From Streptomyces thinghirensis (GTDB taxonomy: Bacteria; Actinomycetota; Actinomycetia; Streptomycetales; Streptomycetaceae): a stretch of DNA of 64,000 nt. Position numbers and translations under genes: made by a program. The notes below the pieces were generated by a model. The model was not told the DNA's origin, searched no databases, and saw nothing but the letters and a program-made list of their open reading frames with translations. Below, piece after piece: positions 1-12,539 of the stretch. The stretch spans positions 159,486 through 223,485 of the forward strand of contig JAKFGP010000013.1 of NCBI GenBank assembly GCA_021502835.1, read 5' to 3'. Within the stretch, counting starts at the first letter, position 1. Each line of letters opens with the position of its first letter.

Positions 1-604
1 TCTACGACACGAACCCGGCCGTCAGGAGGCGTGGAACCTCGCCGCCGACGCCGGGGGAAGAGGGGTTGTCGGCCAAGCTCCGCCAGTTCCAGCCCGGTTG
101 GGACCCGGGTCTGGCCAACGGCACGTTCGCCACCGCCGTGTGCCCGGCGTGGATGCTCAGCCACATCAGTGAGAAGGCCGGTGCGGCGAACAAGGGCAAG
201 TGGGACGTCGCGAAGGCTCCCAAGGGCGCCAACTGGGGCGGCTCCTTCCTCGGTGTGGTCGAGCAGAGCCCGGTGAAGGAGGAGGCCAGAAGCTCGTCGC
301 CTGGCTGACCGCGCCCGAGCAGCAGGCCCACATCTTCAAGGAGATCGGCAACATCCCGTCCTCGCTCCAGGCGCTGGAGAGCGCCGATGTGAAGAGCGCC
401 AAGTCGGAGTACTTCAGCGACGCCCCGATCGGCCAGATCTTCGGCGCCGCCGCCCAGGAGATCCCGGACAAGCAGGTACTCGGCCGCAAGGACGGCACGA
501 TCAAGGACACGTTCTCCCAGGGCCTGGCCCTGGTGGAGCAGGGCACCTCGCGTGACGAGGCGTGGAAGACCACCACGGAGCGCATCGAGAAGGCGGTCGG
601 CTGA
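1..604 (+). CDS. cebE: Cellobiose ABC transporter substrate-binding protein, C-terminal part
   Basis: This is the C-terminal part of an extracellular sugar-binding protein; its start lies before the window. Readable segments include AVCPAWMLSHISEKAG, ANWGGSFLGVV and, after a frame change near 290, QKLVAWLTAPEQQAHIFKEI, which is typical of family 1 solute-binding proteins such as CebE. The product would be a membrane-anchored lipoprotein that binds cellobiose or cellotriose and delivers it to CebF/CebG. Two permease genes and a GH1 beta-glucosidase follow, which is the standard Streptomyces cebEFG-bglC order. The sugar specificity is inferred from that order. The frame is broken at least once, probably by a missing C in the gcc-cag run. 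Confidence 0.82.
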
Positions 605-698
605 CCCACCGCCCCCGTGCGGCCATCCGGGCCCGCCGGCGCCCCGCCGGCGGGGCCCGGGGCCCGGCTCACACATCCGCTTTCAGGAAGGAAGTCCG

Positions 699-1691
699 GT
701 GGCCACCTCCACCACCAAGGCCCTGGCCGGGGACGAGCCTCCGAGCCCGTCCCCCAGGACGGGCGGCGAGCGCCGCCCGCCGGCGGCGGCGCACTGCTGC
801 ACCGGCTGGACATCAAGGGCGCCCGTACGCGTTCGTCGCACCGTTCTTCGTGGTCTTCGCCGCGTTCAGTTTCTACCCGCTCGTGTACACCTCGTGGATC
901 TCCCTGCACGACGTGGAACTGGCCACCCTCGATGTCATGGAGTGGGTGGCGTTCGACAACTACGTCGAACTCTGGGGCGACTCCCGGTTCTGGAACGCGC
1001 TGCGGAACACCATCACCATCGGCGTCATCTCCACGGTGCCGCAGCTGATGATGGCGCTCGGCCTGGCCCACCTGCTCAACTACCGGATGCGGGCCTCGCT
1101 GTTCTTCCGCGTCGCCTCGCTGGTCCCTCTACGCCACCTCGGTGGCGGCGGCCGCCCTCGTGTTCACCATGATCTTCGAGCGCGACTTCGGCATGATCAA
1201 CTGGGCGCTCGGAACGGTCGGTATCGACCCGGTGAACTGGGAGGCCGACAAGTGGCCCGCCCAGGCCGCGATCTCCACCATCGTCATCTGGCGCTGGACC
1301 GGCTACAACGCCCTGCTCTACCTGGCCGCCATGCAGGCCATCCCCGCCGACCGGTACGAGGCGGCCTCCTCGACGGCGCATCCCGGTGGCAGCAGTTCAC
1401 CATGTCACCGTCCCCGGGATCCGCTCCACCATCGTCTTCACCATCGTGCCTCCACGATCGGCGCCACCCAGCTGTTCGGTGAACCGCTGATCTTCGGCCA
1501 GGGCCCCAACGGCATCACCGGTGGCGCGGACAAACCAGTACCAGACACCCGGCCTGCTGCTGTACGAGGAGGGCTGGAAGAACTACCAGATGGGCCGCTC
1601 GGCGACCGTCGCCTGGGCGATGTTCATGCTGCTCGTCCTCGTCTTCGTGACCCAGCGCCTGATCAAGCGCCTGCGTTCCCGTACGTCTTGA
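699..1691 (+). CDS. cebF: Sugar ABC transporter permease CebF
   Basis: This is an inner-membrane permease of the MalF/UgpA type. The GTG start at 699 follows a strong aggaaggaag ribosome site. The N-terminus is soluble, then the first membrane helix reads [20 protein letters not shown]; further helices include [12 protein letters not shown] and the C-terminal [18 protein letters not shown]. The EAA loop that contacts the ATPase starts at PADRYEAAS, where the frame breaks near 1375; it resumes at [20 protein letters not shown]. Breaks also occur near 790, 1120 and 1530. It lies 95 bases after cebE and 12 bases before cebG, so the genes are probably co-transcribed. No ATPase gene is nearby; in Streptomyces the shared MsiK usually energises this importer. 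Confidence 0.85.
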
Positions 1692-1703
1692 CCTGGAGTC
1701 GCC

Positions 1704-2627
1704 ATGACCACCCAAAGCCTCCTGGCCCGGACGGACGCCCCGGACCGGACCCCCGCCGACAAGCGGGCCGGCCGCGGCGGCCGCCGGCTTCTGCGCCGGG
1801 GCGCCGGCCGCCAGCACCACGCGGGCCCGCTCGCCTACGTCCTGCTCGCCATCATGGCGATCCTGTCCATCTTCCGCTCTACTGGACGATGGTGGCCGCC
1901 TCCACCGACAACACCCGGGTGAGCCAGACCCCGCCGCCGTTCCTGCCCGGCCCCAACCTGTTCAGCAACCTCGCCCGGGCCTGGGACGAGGCGGCGATGG
2001 GCAAGGCCATGCTCAACAGCCTCATCGTGGCCGGGGTGATCGCCCTGTCCACGGTGATGTTCGCGACGCTGGCCGGGTCTCGCCTTCGTCAAACCTGCGG
2101 TTCAGGGCCGCAACGCCCTGCTCATGCTGGTGATCGGCACCATGATGGTGCCGCCGCAACTCGGTGTCGTACCGCTGTTCATGATGATGTCCGAGCTGGG
2201 CTGGTCGCAGCAGCTGCCCGCCGTCATCTTCCCCACGCTGGTGAGCGCGGTCGGGGTCTTCTTCATGCGGCAGTACCTGTCGGAGGCGCTGCCGGACGAA
2301 CTCGTCGAGGCCGGCCGCGTGGACGGGGCGCACTCGCTGCGGATCTTCTGGAGCATCGTGCTGCCCGTCGCACGGCCCGCGATGGCGGTCCTGTTCATGA
2401 TCACTTTCGTGCACGCGTGGAACGACTTCTTCTGGCCCTTCGTGGTGCTCGACATGACCAATCCCACGGTCCCCGTCGCACTCACCCAGCTCAGCGCGGG
2501 ATACGTCCGGGACCAGTCGCTGATCATGGCGGGCGCGCTGCTCGGCACCCTGCCGCTGCTGCTGATGTTCATCGTCTTCGGCCGCCAGATCGTCAGCGGC
2601 ATCATGGCGGGCGCCGTCAAGGGCTGA
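1704..2627 (+). CDS. cebG: Sugar ABC transporter permease CebG
   Basis: This is the second permease of the cellobiose importer (MalG type). The start is [14 protein letters not shown] and the first helix is [19 protein letters not shown], with a frame break near 1876. The remainder, from about 2110 to the stop, is one clean frame. It contains the EAA loop [20 protein letters not shown], which docks on the ATPase, and the end [15 protein letters not shown] that is typical of CebG. The length of about 307 codons is normal. It sits between cebF and bglC and is probably translated from the same message. The call is firm for family and good for substrate, based on neighbours. Confidence 0.87.
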
Positions 2628-2730
2628 CCCGCCACCGTGCGGTCCGGCACCGAGCCGCCGGGCCGCACCACGATCCCCACCTCGCCAGGCGTTCGCGCGC
2701 CCGCGAACACCCCTCCCAGAAAGGACTTAC

Positions 2731-5482
<2,752 letters not shown>

Positions 5483-5529
5483 TCTCCACCTCCTGTGCGG
5501 GTGTGGGGGGGATTGGTCCGTACCGATTG

Positions 5530-5544
5530 TGAGAAGCGCTCTCA
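5530..5544 (-). promoter_or_regulatory. CebR/LacI-type operator candidate upstream of GH64 gene
   Basis: The sequence tgagaagcgctctca differs from the perfect palindrome TGAGAGCGCTCTCA by one extra a. That palindrome has the same AGCGCT core as the known CebR box TGGGAGCGCTCCCA. It sits 48 bases upstream of the GTG start on the minus strand, where a repressor would act. Confidence 0.5.
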
Positions 5545-5653
5545 GAGTTACGCCGGGACGCGTTCATGTCAATCGAGGCGGAGCGGGGAATCGCGTGATC
5601 CGGAACCTGGGTCGGGTCGTGCCGAGTGCCGCCGGAGGTTCCGGGCGCACCCG

Positions 5654-6822
5654 TCAGTGGCGTCGGCGGGCGTTGAGCCGGGCGGCCTGGCGTGTCAGGT
5701 GGGCGCGCTCGGCGAGGTTGGGCGCCCTTCTGGGGCGCGTCGGCGTACAGCCGTGCCGCGGTCACCAGGTCGCCGTCGGCGCTCCCAGGTACGCCGCCAC
5801 CGCGGTGTGGCGGGGCGAGTGGGCGTCCAGACCCGCGAGCGCCGCCGAAGGCCGCGCGGCCCGTCGGCCGCACCCACGGCCACCGCGCGGTTGAGCCGGA
5901 CGACCGGGCTGTCGGTGAGGCGCGCGAGCTCGTCGTACCACTCGACGATCTGCACCCAGTCGGTCTCCCCGGCGGTGGGCGCGTCCGCGTGGAGCGCCGC
6001 GACGGCGGCCTGGGCCTGGAACTCGCCCAGTCGGTCGCGGGCGAGGGCCGCCTGCAGTATCCCGACGCCTTCGGCGATCGACTCCGTGTCCCACCGGCCG
6101 CGGTCCTGCTCGGCGAGCGGCACCACAGACTGCCGTCGGGCGCGGTCCCGGCGGCCCGCCGGGCGTGGTGGAGCAGCATCAGGGCGAGCAGCCCCGCCAC
6201 CTCAGGGTGGTCGATCGCGGCCGAGAGCTGCCGGGTCAGCCGGATGGCCTCGGCGGCGAGGTCGACGTCGCCGGAGTAGCCCTCGTTGGAGACCAGGTAA
6301 GAGAAGCGCGCAGCACCGTGGCGACGTCACTGGCGCCGGTCGAACCGCACCCCGGAGACGGTGCGCTTGGGCCCGGCTGATGCGCTGCGCCATGGTCGCC
6401 TCGGGCACCAGGTAGGCCTGCGCGATCTGACGGGTGGGTCAGCCCACCGACGGCGCGCAGCGTCCAGGGCGACCGCCGACGACGGCGTCAGCGACGGGTG
6501 GGCGCACAGGAAGTAGAGGCTGGAGCGTGTCGTCCGCCTGGGGCGCGGGCCCGGGCGCCGGCTCCTCGTCGACGAGGTCCTCACGCCGGCGGCGGGCGGT
6601 GTCCGCCCGGGTCGCGTCCAGGAACCGGCGCCAGGCCACGGTGACCAGCCAGCCCTTCGCATCCCGGGGCGGGTCGGCCGGCCAGACGCGGCACCGCCTC
6701 GACCAGTGCGTCCTGTACGGCGTCCCTCCTGCCGCCGCGAAGTCGGCTCCGCGGCGGACGAGGATGGCGAGGACGCTCGGTGTGAGGCTGCGGAGCAGGG
6801 CCTCGTCCATGGGTGAGGTCAC
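5654..6822 (-). CDS. ECF42-type RNA polymerase sigma factor
   Basis: This is an extracytoplasmic-function sigma factor of about 390 residues, twice the usual ECF size, as in group ECF42. After the sigma2 start (LRSLTPSVLAILVRRGADFA) and DAKGWLVTVAWRRFLDATRA comes a sigma4 helix-turn-helix (LTTRQIAQAYLVPEATMAQR). A long helical C-terminal extension follows (VLYLVFNEGYSGDVDLAAEA, VQIVEWYDELARLTDSPVVR, LNRAVAVGAADGPR). The GTG start at 6822 overlaps the stop of the upstream DGPF gene (GTGA), so translation is probably coupled. The frame is broken about six times. The C-terminal extension is a hallmark of ECF42 and probably controls activity; no anti-sigma factor is seen. Confidence 0.86.
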
Positions 6823-7225
6823 TCCGTGATGGTGGGCGTCACGCCGTAGAACGGGCGCAGCTCGAGCCACTCGTGGATGGGCTTCCCGCCCGCCCCGGGG
6901 CGGCGGACAGTTCCCCGGCCAGCTCGACGGCACGCTCGTAGCTGTCGACGTCGATCGCCATCCAGCCGGCGATGAGGTCCTTGGTCTCGGCGAACGGGCC
7001 GTCGGTGACCGGCGGGCGCCCCTCACCGTCGTACCGGACGAACGTTCCCTCGGGGGCGAGCGCCTGACCGTCGACTAACTCGCCGGTCTTCTCGAGCCGG
7101 GCGGCGAAGTCGTTCATGTACTGCATGTGGTCCGAGATCTCCTCCGGCGTCCACTGGTCCATGGGCACGTCGTTGACCGGAGCCGGAGCGCGCGGTAGTG
7201 CTTGGAGCAGCAGGTACTTGGCCAT
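6819..7225 (-). CDS. DGPF (YCII-related) protein, ECF42 partner
   Basis: This is a small cytosolic YCII-like protein of about 135 residues, starting MAKYLLLQALPRAP after a GAGGAGG site. It contains the name-giving motif VTDGPFAETKDLIAGWMAID and PAPVNDVPMDQWTPEE, and ends HEWLELRPFYGVTPTITE. Such proteins are encoded next to ECF42 sigma factors across Streptomyces and are their known targets; their biochemical role is unknown. Here it precedes the sigma gene, overlaps it by four bases and has an ECF42-like promoter. One frame change occurs near 6900 in a ccccgggg run. Confidence 0.87.
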
Positions 7226-7280
7226 GGTGTTCCTCCTCGGCGGTGCTGTTGCGACCCATTGTGGTCGCGTTCACCCTGGG

Positions 7281-7306
7281 TCGGAGCCGATCACGGGTTC
7301 TCGACA
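7281..7306 (-). promoter_or_regulatory. ECF42-type promoter of the DGPF-sigma operon
   Basis: On the minus strand TGTCGA (7306-7301) is followed after 17 bases by CGA (7283-7281) and CC. This matches the reported ECF42 pattern, TGTCGA at -35 and CGA(T/C) at -10. It lies about 56 bases before the DGPF start codon and implies autoregulation. Confidence 0.6.
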
Positions 7307-7494
7307 TCGCTGCCGAATTTCTTCGCCCGGCTCTCCGGAGAGCTGCCGCCTGCACGGTGGGGGCCGGTACCGGGCCACAAGCCGGCACGGCCTGACGCCG
7401 GGCCGGTGCGCGGAGCACCTTTTCTCATGGGTGGGGCTGCCGTGATCGAATGCGGGCGTGGCAGCCGGGAGACGTCTGCGAAGAGGGAGCGGGC

Positions 7495-7963
7495 ATGGCT
7501 GAGGGCACGGGTGCGGGCGGCGGATGCAAGGCCTGCGACCTCATGCTCGGCAGGGCACCGCTGCCGGGCGGTAGCGTGCTGCGGACCGAGTCATGGGTGG
7601 TTGAGCACTGCGTCGGACCGCTCGGCCTGGGCACCTTGGTGGTCAAGCCGGCCCGGCACGTGCTGCACGTGGCCGAGCTGACGGCGCAGGAGTCCGGCGA
7701 GCTGGGCCCCCCTGCTGCAACGGGTCAGCGCCGCCGTCACCGAGGTGATGGCCCCGGAGCAGGTGTACGTGTGTCTGTGGTCGCACGCCGGCGGGGCGCC
7801 CGGTCACATCCACTTCGTCGTACAGCCCGTGGGCGCTCGGGACATGTCCCGGTTCGCCGCCTTCGGCCCCGCGCTGCAGGTGGCCATGGGGGAGGCGGGC
7901 ATTTCCCCGAGGCGGCGGACGTGCGGCGGGTGTGCGAACCGGCTCAGGGAAGTTCTCGGTTGA
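7495..7963 (+). CDS. HIT-family nucleotide-binding protein
   Basis: This is a histidine-triad protein that would act on small nucleotidyl conjugates. It starts MAEGTGAGGGCKACDLMLGR and shows the N-terminal strand pair LGLGTLVVKPARHVLHVAEL. The active-site motif GHIHFVVQP follows VYVCLWSHAGGAP; the third histidine of the classical triad is replaced by Gln, as in GalT- and aprataxin-like relatives. Frame changes occur near 7710 and 7905; the stop at 7963 is the best-supported end. It meets the NUDIX gene tail to tail with a short overlap. Confidence 0.75.
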
Positions 7964-8522
7964 ACTCGTTCGGCCCGCTCCCGCGCACCCGGTCGGCGAG
8001 CACCTCGTAGCGACATACCCCCGGCGGGTCCTCGATGGGGGCCGCTTCGGGCCACAGGCAGTCCAGGACCGAGGCGGACGGAGCGAAGAGCGAGGACGGT
8101 ACCGCACGGCGGTCGAACCACTCCCAGCGCACGATCTTGTCCGGCTCGGTGACCCGGGGCGTACCCGCGGCCCGCCGGGTGACGGCCGCGGCCGTTACCC
8201 GGGTCGAACCCGCCCAGACCGTCGACCAGGACCGCCACCACCCGTACGTCCCGTCGCCGGAACCGCGGAGTCCGGTCTCCTCCGCCAGTTCACGGGCGGC
8301 GGCCGTCTCGAAGTCCTCGCCGGTGTCGACCTTGCCACCGGGAGTTCCCAGCGGCCGTCGTGGCCGAGGCCAGGAGCGGGACCCGTCCGGTGGGATCGAG
8401 GACGGCGAGGCCGACACCGGTCGAGCTGTGGGAGGCGGGGCGGGCGCGCTCGGGGGCGCTCGGGGCCGGGTGTACGAGAGTTCACCAGGCCATTCCACAC
8501 CCCGGGAGCCCGCGGGAGCCAC
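7944..8522 (-). CDS. NUDIX hydrolase
   Basis: This is a NUDIX-fold pyrophosphohydrolase. The NUDIX box is readable as GGKVDTGEDFETAAARELAE followed by ETGL, with the metal-binding REL-EE core intact. Downstream WSTVWAGSTR, DKIVRWEWFDRRAVP and PNEFNRELP complete the fold. The N-terminal strand, probably GVGLAVLDPTGRVLLLAS, is in another frame, so the start is uncertain within 8490-8522. The substrate cannot be told; the DKIVRWEWFD segment resembles ADP-ribose or nucleotide-sugar type members. Confidence 0.76.
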   Translation of the reverse strand: MAPAGSRGVEWPGELSYTRPRAPPSAPAPPPTARPVSASPSSIPPDGSRSWPRPRRPLGTPGGKVDTGEDFETAAARELAEETGLRGSGDGTYGWWRSWSTVWAGSTRVTAAAVTRRAAGTPRVTEPDKIVRWEWFDRRAVPSSLFAPSASVLDCLWPEAAPIEDPPGVCRYEVLADRVRGSGPNEFNRELP

Positions 8523-8546
8523 CGCACGCGCGACCTGCTCCGTGGG

Positions 8547-9426
8547 TCAGTGCTGGGTGAGTGATTGGGGGTAGTCGGTGATGATGCCGTCGACGCCGAG
8601 GGTGGTCATTTTGCGTATGGCGCCGGGTTCGTCGACGGTCCAGACGTTGATGTCCATGCCGAGTTGGTGGATGCGGTCGACGAGGTTCTGGTCGGTGACG
8701 GTGTGTTGGGGGTTGACTTGGTCGGCCCAGGTGCTGGAGTTCGAGGAGTTCGGTGTCGGTGGGGCGGTCGGCGTCGAGGAGGCCGATGGGGATGTCGGGC
8801 AGTGGGTGTGGAATTCGCGGGCGTCGTCGGTCTGGAAGGACTGGACGGCGAGTTGTTCGCGGGCGAGTGCGCGGCGGACGTAGCGTGGTTTGTTCTGGAG
8901 GTTTTCGGCGAGGTCGGTGGCGATGTCGGTGTAGTGGCCGCAGGGGCTGATCTCGGCGAGGAGTCCGGTGCGGGTGTTGTTGATGCGTGAGATGACGTGG
9001 TCGACGGTGATGAGGGGTTCGCCGGTGTAGTCGTGGTGGAACCAGGAGCCGGCGTCGAGTCTGCGGAGTTCGGCCCAGGTGAAGTCGGAGACGCGGTAGC
9101 GGGGGCGGTCGGGGTCAGACCTCTTCGATGTCGGTGGTGCGTTCCATGGTGCAGTCGTGGAAGTTGACGAGTTTGCCGTCCTTGGTGCGTTGGACGTCGA
9201 TCTCGACGAAGTCGGCGCGTTGGTCGACGGCGAGGTCGATGGCGGCCGCGGTGTTCTCCGGTGCCATGCCGGACGAGCCGCGGTGCGCGATGGCGTCGGG
9301 CCGGTCGTCGGACCGGTCGTCGGACCGGTCGTCGGCGTGCGCGGTCGTCGATGCCGCCGCGGCCAAGGTCAGACCACTCAGCACGGCCACCACGACACCG
9401 ACACGTCTGTTGCCCACTTGCTTCAC
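8547..9426 (-). CDS. Secreted glycerophosphodiester phosphodiesterase
   Basis: This is an exported GDPD that would release glycerol-3-phosphate from phospholipid head groups or teichoic acid. The GTG start at 9426 follows GGGAGG. The signal peptide is [20 protein letters not shown] and further, ending near ASTTAHA. Mature motifs are [17 protein letters not shown] (catalytic His-Arg) and [20 protein letters not shown], then [20 protein letters not shown] and [20 protein letters not shown] short [13 protein letters not shown] repeat follows the signal peptide. Six frame changes interrupt it. GC content is visibly lower than in the neighbours (many T-ending triplets on the plus strand), so it may be a later acquisition. 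Confidence 0.84.
9303..9335. repeat. 12-bp tandem repeat inside the GDPD gene
   Basis: The unit ggtcgtcggacc occurs 2.75 times in a row and encodes the acidic DDRS repeats just after the signal peptide. The unit is a multiple of three, so copy changes would keep the frame. Confidence 0.85.
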
Positions 9427-9509
9427 TACAGCCTCCCAGCCTCTCGAGACGATCGACCAACCGGCGGGTGGATCGGTGAATCGGCTGTCCGAGGACGGGG
9501 AACGTCCCG

Positions 9510-11791
9510 TCAGGCGTCGCCCCCGGCCGGCCCGGCCCCGGACGGCGGCCCGGCCGGAGCAGGAGCGGGCGGGGCATCGAGGACGGCGGCGGCCAGTGCC
9601 ACGGGGTCGCCCGACGCTCGGACGGGGTAGCTGTCGCGCTGCTGGTTCCAGGCGTTCTCGAGCGCGAACCAGTCGATGGCCACGGGTGCCCGGCCGGTGG
9701 CCAGTGCGCGGTATCGAGGGAGTCGAGGTACGTCGTCCAGCGCATCGCGTAGAAGTCGGAGACCAGCCCGGACCACTCCCGGTTCGCGTAGTCCCGCAGG
9801 CCACCCGAGTCGCTGCCGGAGCGGTGGCCCCAGGTGGTGAGGATGGAGCGGGCGTCGAACTCGGCAGCGGCCTTCTCCGCCTTCGTGCGGCCCCCAGGAC
9901 TTGGCGTCCTCCAGCCACGGGCCGAGGAGGGAACCGGTGTCGGTGGCGAGCAGCCGGTCCAGCAGGGCCAGGTCGCTCTTCCATTCGGCGGCCCGCTCAC
10001 GGAAGCCGGGCAGATCCTTGGCGTCGTAGGCGGCCTTGATCTGCGGGAGCAGGGTCCGGCTGCGGTTGGCCAGGGCCTGACGGGCGACGTCGACCAGGTC
10101 GAAGCGGTAGGAGTCGGTGGTACGCAGTGCCGGTGCGACCTGGAGCAGCTCGGCCAGCGCCCGGTGCACCGTGCTCGGGTCGTAACGCATCGCGCCGGGA
10201 CTCCAGGCGGCCGCGCTGGTGGCCGTCAGCCGGGGGCGGGCGGTGAACAGGCTGTCCTGGGACTCGCTCCAGGTCCCGGACGGCGTGCTGTACGGGCCGG
10301 TGCGCAGCAGCTCCCACGCCCGGGCGGCGTGCGGGTGCGGCACCGCCGTAGCGGCGTTCCGCGTACTCGTCGAACCACGCTCGGTGGTCCAGCGGGCCGG
10401 TACGCCAGGCCAGTTCGGTGAACAGTTCGTAGGCGACCGGGTTGCCGCCGGTGCCCTTCCGGCATATAGGCGATGCCCGAGAGTGAGCTTCCGGGCTTGG
10501 TGCGCCACTGGTCGAAGCGCTCGGCCCAGACGGCGGTGTTGGCGCCGACAGTGGTGTGACCGCCGAAGTTGGGGATCGTACCGAACGCGTAGGGCGCGTC
10601 GTGCCAGGTGGCTTCCCGGTCGAGGCCGTTGTAGCGGTCGGACAGTCCGTCGACGATGAGCAGCTTGCTCTTGTCGACGGCGTCGATGATCTGCGTCGAG
10701 GGGTTGTTCTGCCAGCCGATCAGGGTCCACACGGCGCCGGGGCGCGCGCGGTCTGGAGGCGTTCATCACCGCTTGGGCCGCGTCCCGGACAGGCACGTTC
10801 CCCCGGCCGTCCGCCCTCGTGCAGGAGGTCCATCTTGTACATGGTGGACTCGCCGAACAGCTCACGCTGGTGGCGGTAGAACGAGGCGGCGACCCTGGGG
10901 AACGCCTCGCTGCGCGGGTCGAGCCAGTCGGGCCGCTCGAAGCCGACCCAGTCGCCCTGCGGGACGACCGGTCCGGTGGGGTTCCGCTCGGTGAACCCCG
11001 GAGGCACGGTGCCGTAGTAGCCCGGCAGTACGGGGTCATACCGAGTTGGCGCAGCCGGTTCGCGATCCTGCGGCCGAGGTCTGCCCGCTGCTGGATGAGT
11101 CGCTCGGAGACGGGGCCGCCGAAGCCGGACATGTTCTGCATCAGCCACCACGGCTGGTGCGCCGGGCCGGGGATCCAGGATCTCAGTTCCTCCTCGGAGT
11201 AGCCGAACTCCTGGAGCGTCTCGTAGTAGACGGCGTCGGCACCCATCTGGACGAAGACCTCGTTCACACCGTGCAGGGCGAGGAGGTCGATCTGCTTCTC
11301 GTAGGACGCCCAGTCGCGGTAGGCACCGGAATAGCCGTCGTCGGTGTCGTTGAGCGCGAAGCGGTGCGGGACCGAAGCGTGCTTGCGGACGGTGCCCGTG
11401 GGCGCCGGGAAGGGTGCGGGGCAGCCTCGCCGTGCTCCGCCCGGGCCAACCGACGTCCACCTTGGCCGTGTACTTGAGATACCAGTTGACGCCGCTGAGG
11501 ATCACGGCGGGACTGGTGCCCCGTACGCGCACGTGGCCGGCGCGGCCGGGAGACGCTGAAGTAGTCCCCGGACGCCGGGCGACGCACCGGAACGAGGCTG
11601 AACTGCGAGACATGGCGCGGCAACAGCCGGGCGAGCACCGCCTCGGCGGGGTGGGTGGCGAAGGCCGGCTCGCCCGGTGGGGAGGCGGCCGCCGGGGAGG
11701 TGGAGGCGGGGCTCTTCAGGGCCGTGGTGAGAAGGACGAGGGCAGTGGCTGCGTACAGGGCAGCCCAGGCTCTGAGGCTCTCACTGGTCAC
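9510..11791 (-). CDS. Secreted alpha-N-acetylglucosaminidase, GH89 (NAGLU family)
   Basis: This is a large secreted glycosidase, about 740 residues after frame repair, homologous to human NAGLU. The GTG start at 11791 follows [23 protein letters not shown] is the signal helix. Family segments in order are [129 protein letters not shown], and the C-terminal helical part [20 protein letters not shown] to [20 protein letters not shown]. It would remove terminal alpha-linked GlcNAc from glycans. About ten frame changes occur. No transporter adjoins it. Confidence 0.87.
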
Positions 11792-12003
11792 CTCGAACGG
11801 GAGTGAGCGACGGGGTGTTGGTGAATATGGGGGTCGGCGGGTCACCAGTCAAGGCGGCACCCCTGGGCGTACGTCGCTCTTCGGCCACGAGCGTTCGGCT
11901 GGCCGGCGTCGGTGTCCGCGAGCCGTCGCCCTCGCTCTGCCGCGGGCCCAGCCCGCCAGGACAACCGCAGCACCTCACGGGTGGGTGGTGGATCCGATCG
12001 GTC

Positions 12004-12346
12004 TCATGATGTCCGTCTCGCCTGGTACACCGAGTCGTAGATGGGGAAGACGTGCCGCAGCCCGGTCAGGGCGAAGAGCTGCTTGGTGTTCGCGTCGGTG
12101 ATGACCAGCTTGAGCTCGCCATGGACCGTCAGGACGCGCCTGAGGACGCCGACCAGGACGCCCAGGCCCATGGAGTCGATGAACGCCACCCCGCGCAGAT
12201 CGATGATGAAGCGGCGGTGGCCGTCCGCGAGCCGCTCGATCATGTACTGCTTGATCATCGGCACCGTGTACACGTCCACCTCCCCGTACAGCTCCACGAT
12301 GGTCCAGCCGCCGACATCGCTGTAGCTGATCTCGATTGGGTTCCAT
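12004..12346 (-). CDS. STAS-domain anti-anti-sigma factor
   Basis: This is an RsbV/BldG-like anti-sigma factor antagonist. The core reads VELYGEVDVYTVPMIKQYMI, RFIIDLRGVAFIDSMGLGVL and GELKLVITDANTKQLFALTG. The Ser in IDSMGLG is the usual phosphorylation site. The best start is the ATG at 12346; removing one C gives MEPIEISYSDVGGWTIVELY. It would bind an unphosphorylated anti-sigma kinase and free a sigma factor. No cognate kinase is adjacent; the SpoIIE/ATPase protein at 45.6 kb and the PP2C at 23.3 kb are possible partners in the same signalling style. Confidence 0.85.
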
Positions 12347-12387
12347 GCATACCCAACGGCGATGCCCTGGGGAGAGGTTGCGCCGCA

Positions 12388-12412
12388 CGTTCGTTCTGCA
12401 TATGCACGAACG
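12388..12412. promoter_or_regulatory. Nested palindrome upstream of the STAS gene
   Basis: The arms CGTTCGT (12388-12394) and ACGAACG (12406-12412) are perfect inverted repeats around the 10-bp palindrome TGCATATGCA (12397-12406). It sits 42 bases before the STAS start and about 130 bases before the YCII gene, so it could serve either. The binding protein is unknown. Confidence 0.45.
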
Positions 12413-12539
12413 GCTGGCCAAAGGGTGACCGGAGGCGACAGTGGCCAAGAATTTCGCTGCGCGGCGCCCGGCGCCGTCGCCGAGCCGACGTCGGGGGCGC
12501 GGGGGAAGCGGGTTCCGCTCGATGCTGAAGACTGACGCC

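Noticed and set aside
7405..7424. Small hairpin GGTGC/GCACC followed by TTTTCT
   Set aside because: The stem is only 5 bp and it lies upstream of the HIT gene with no gene ending there on the plus strand.
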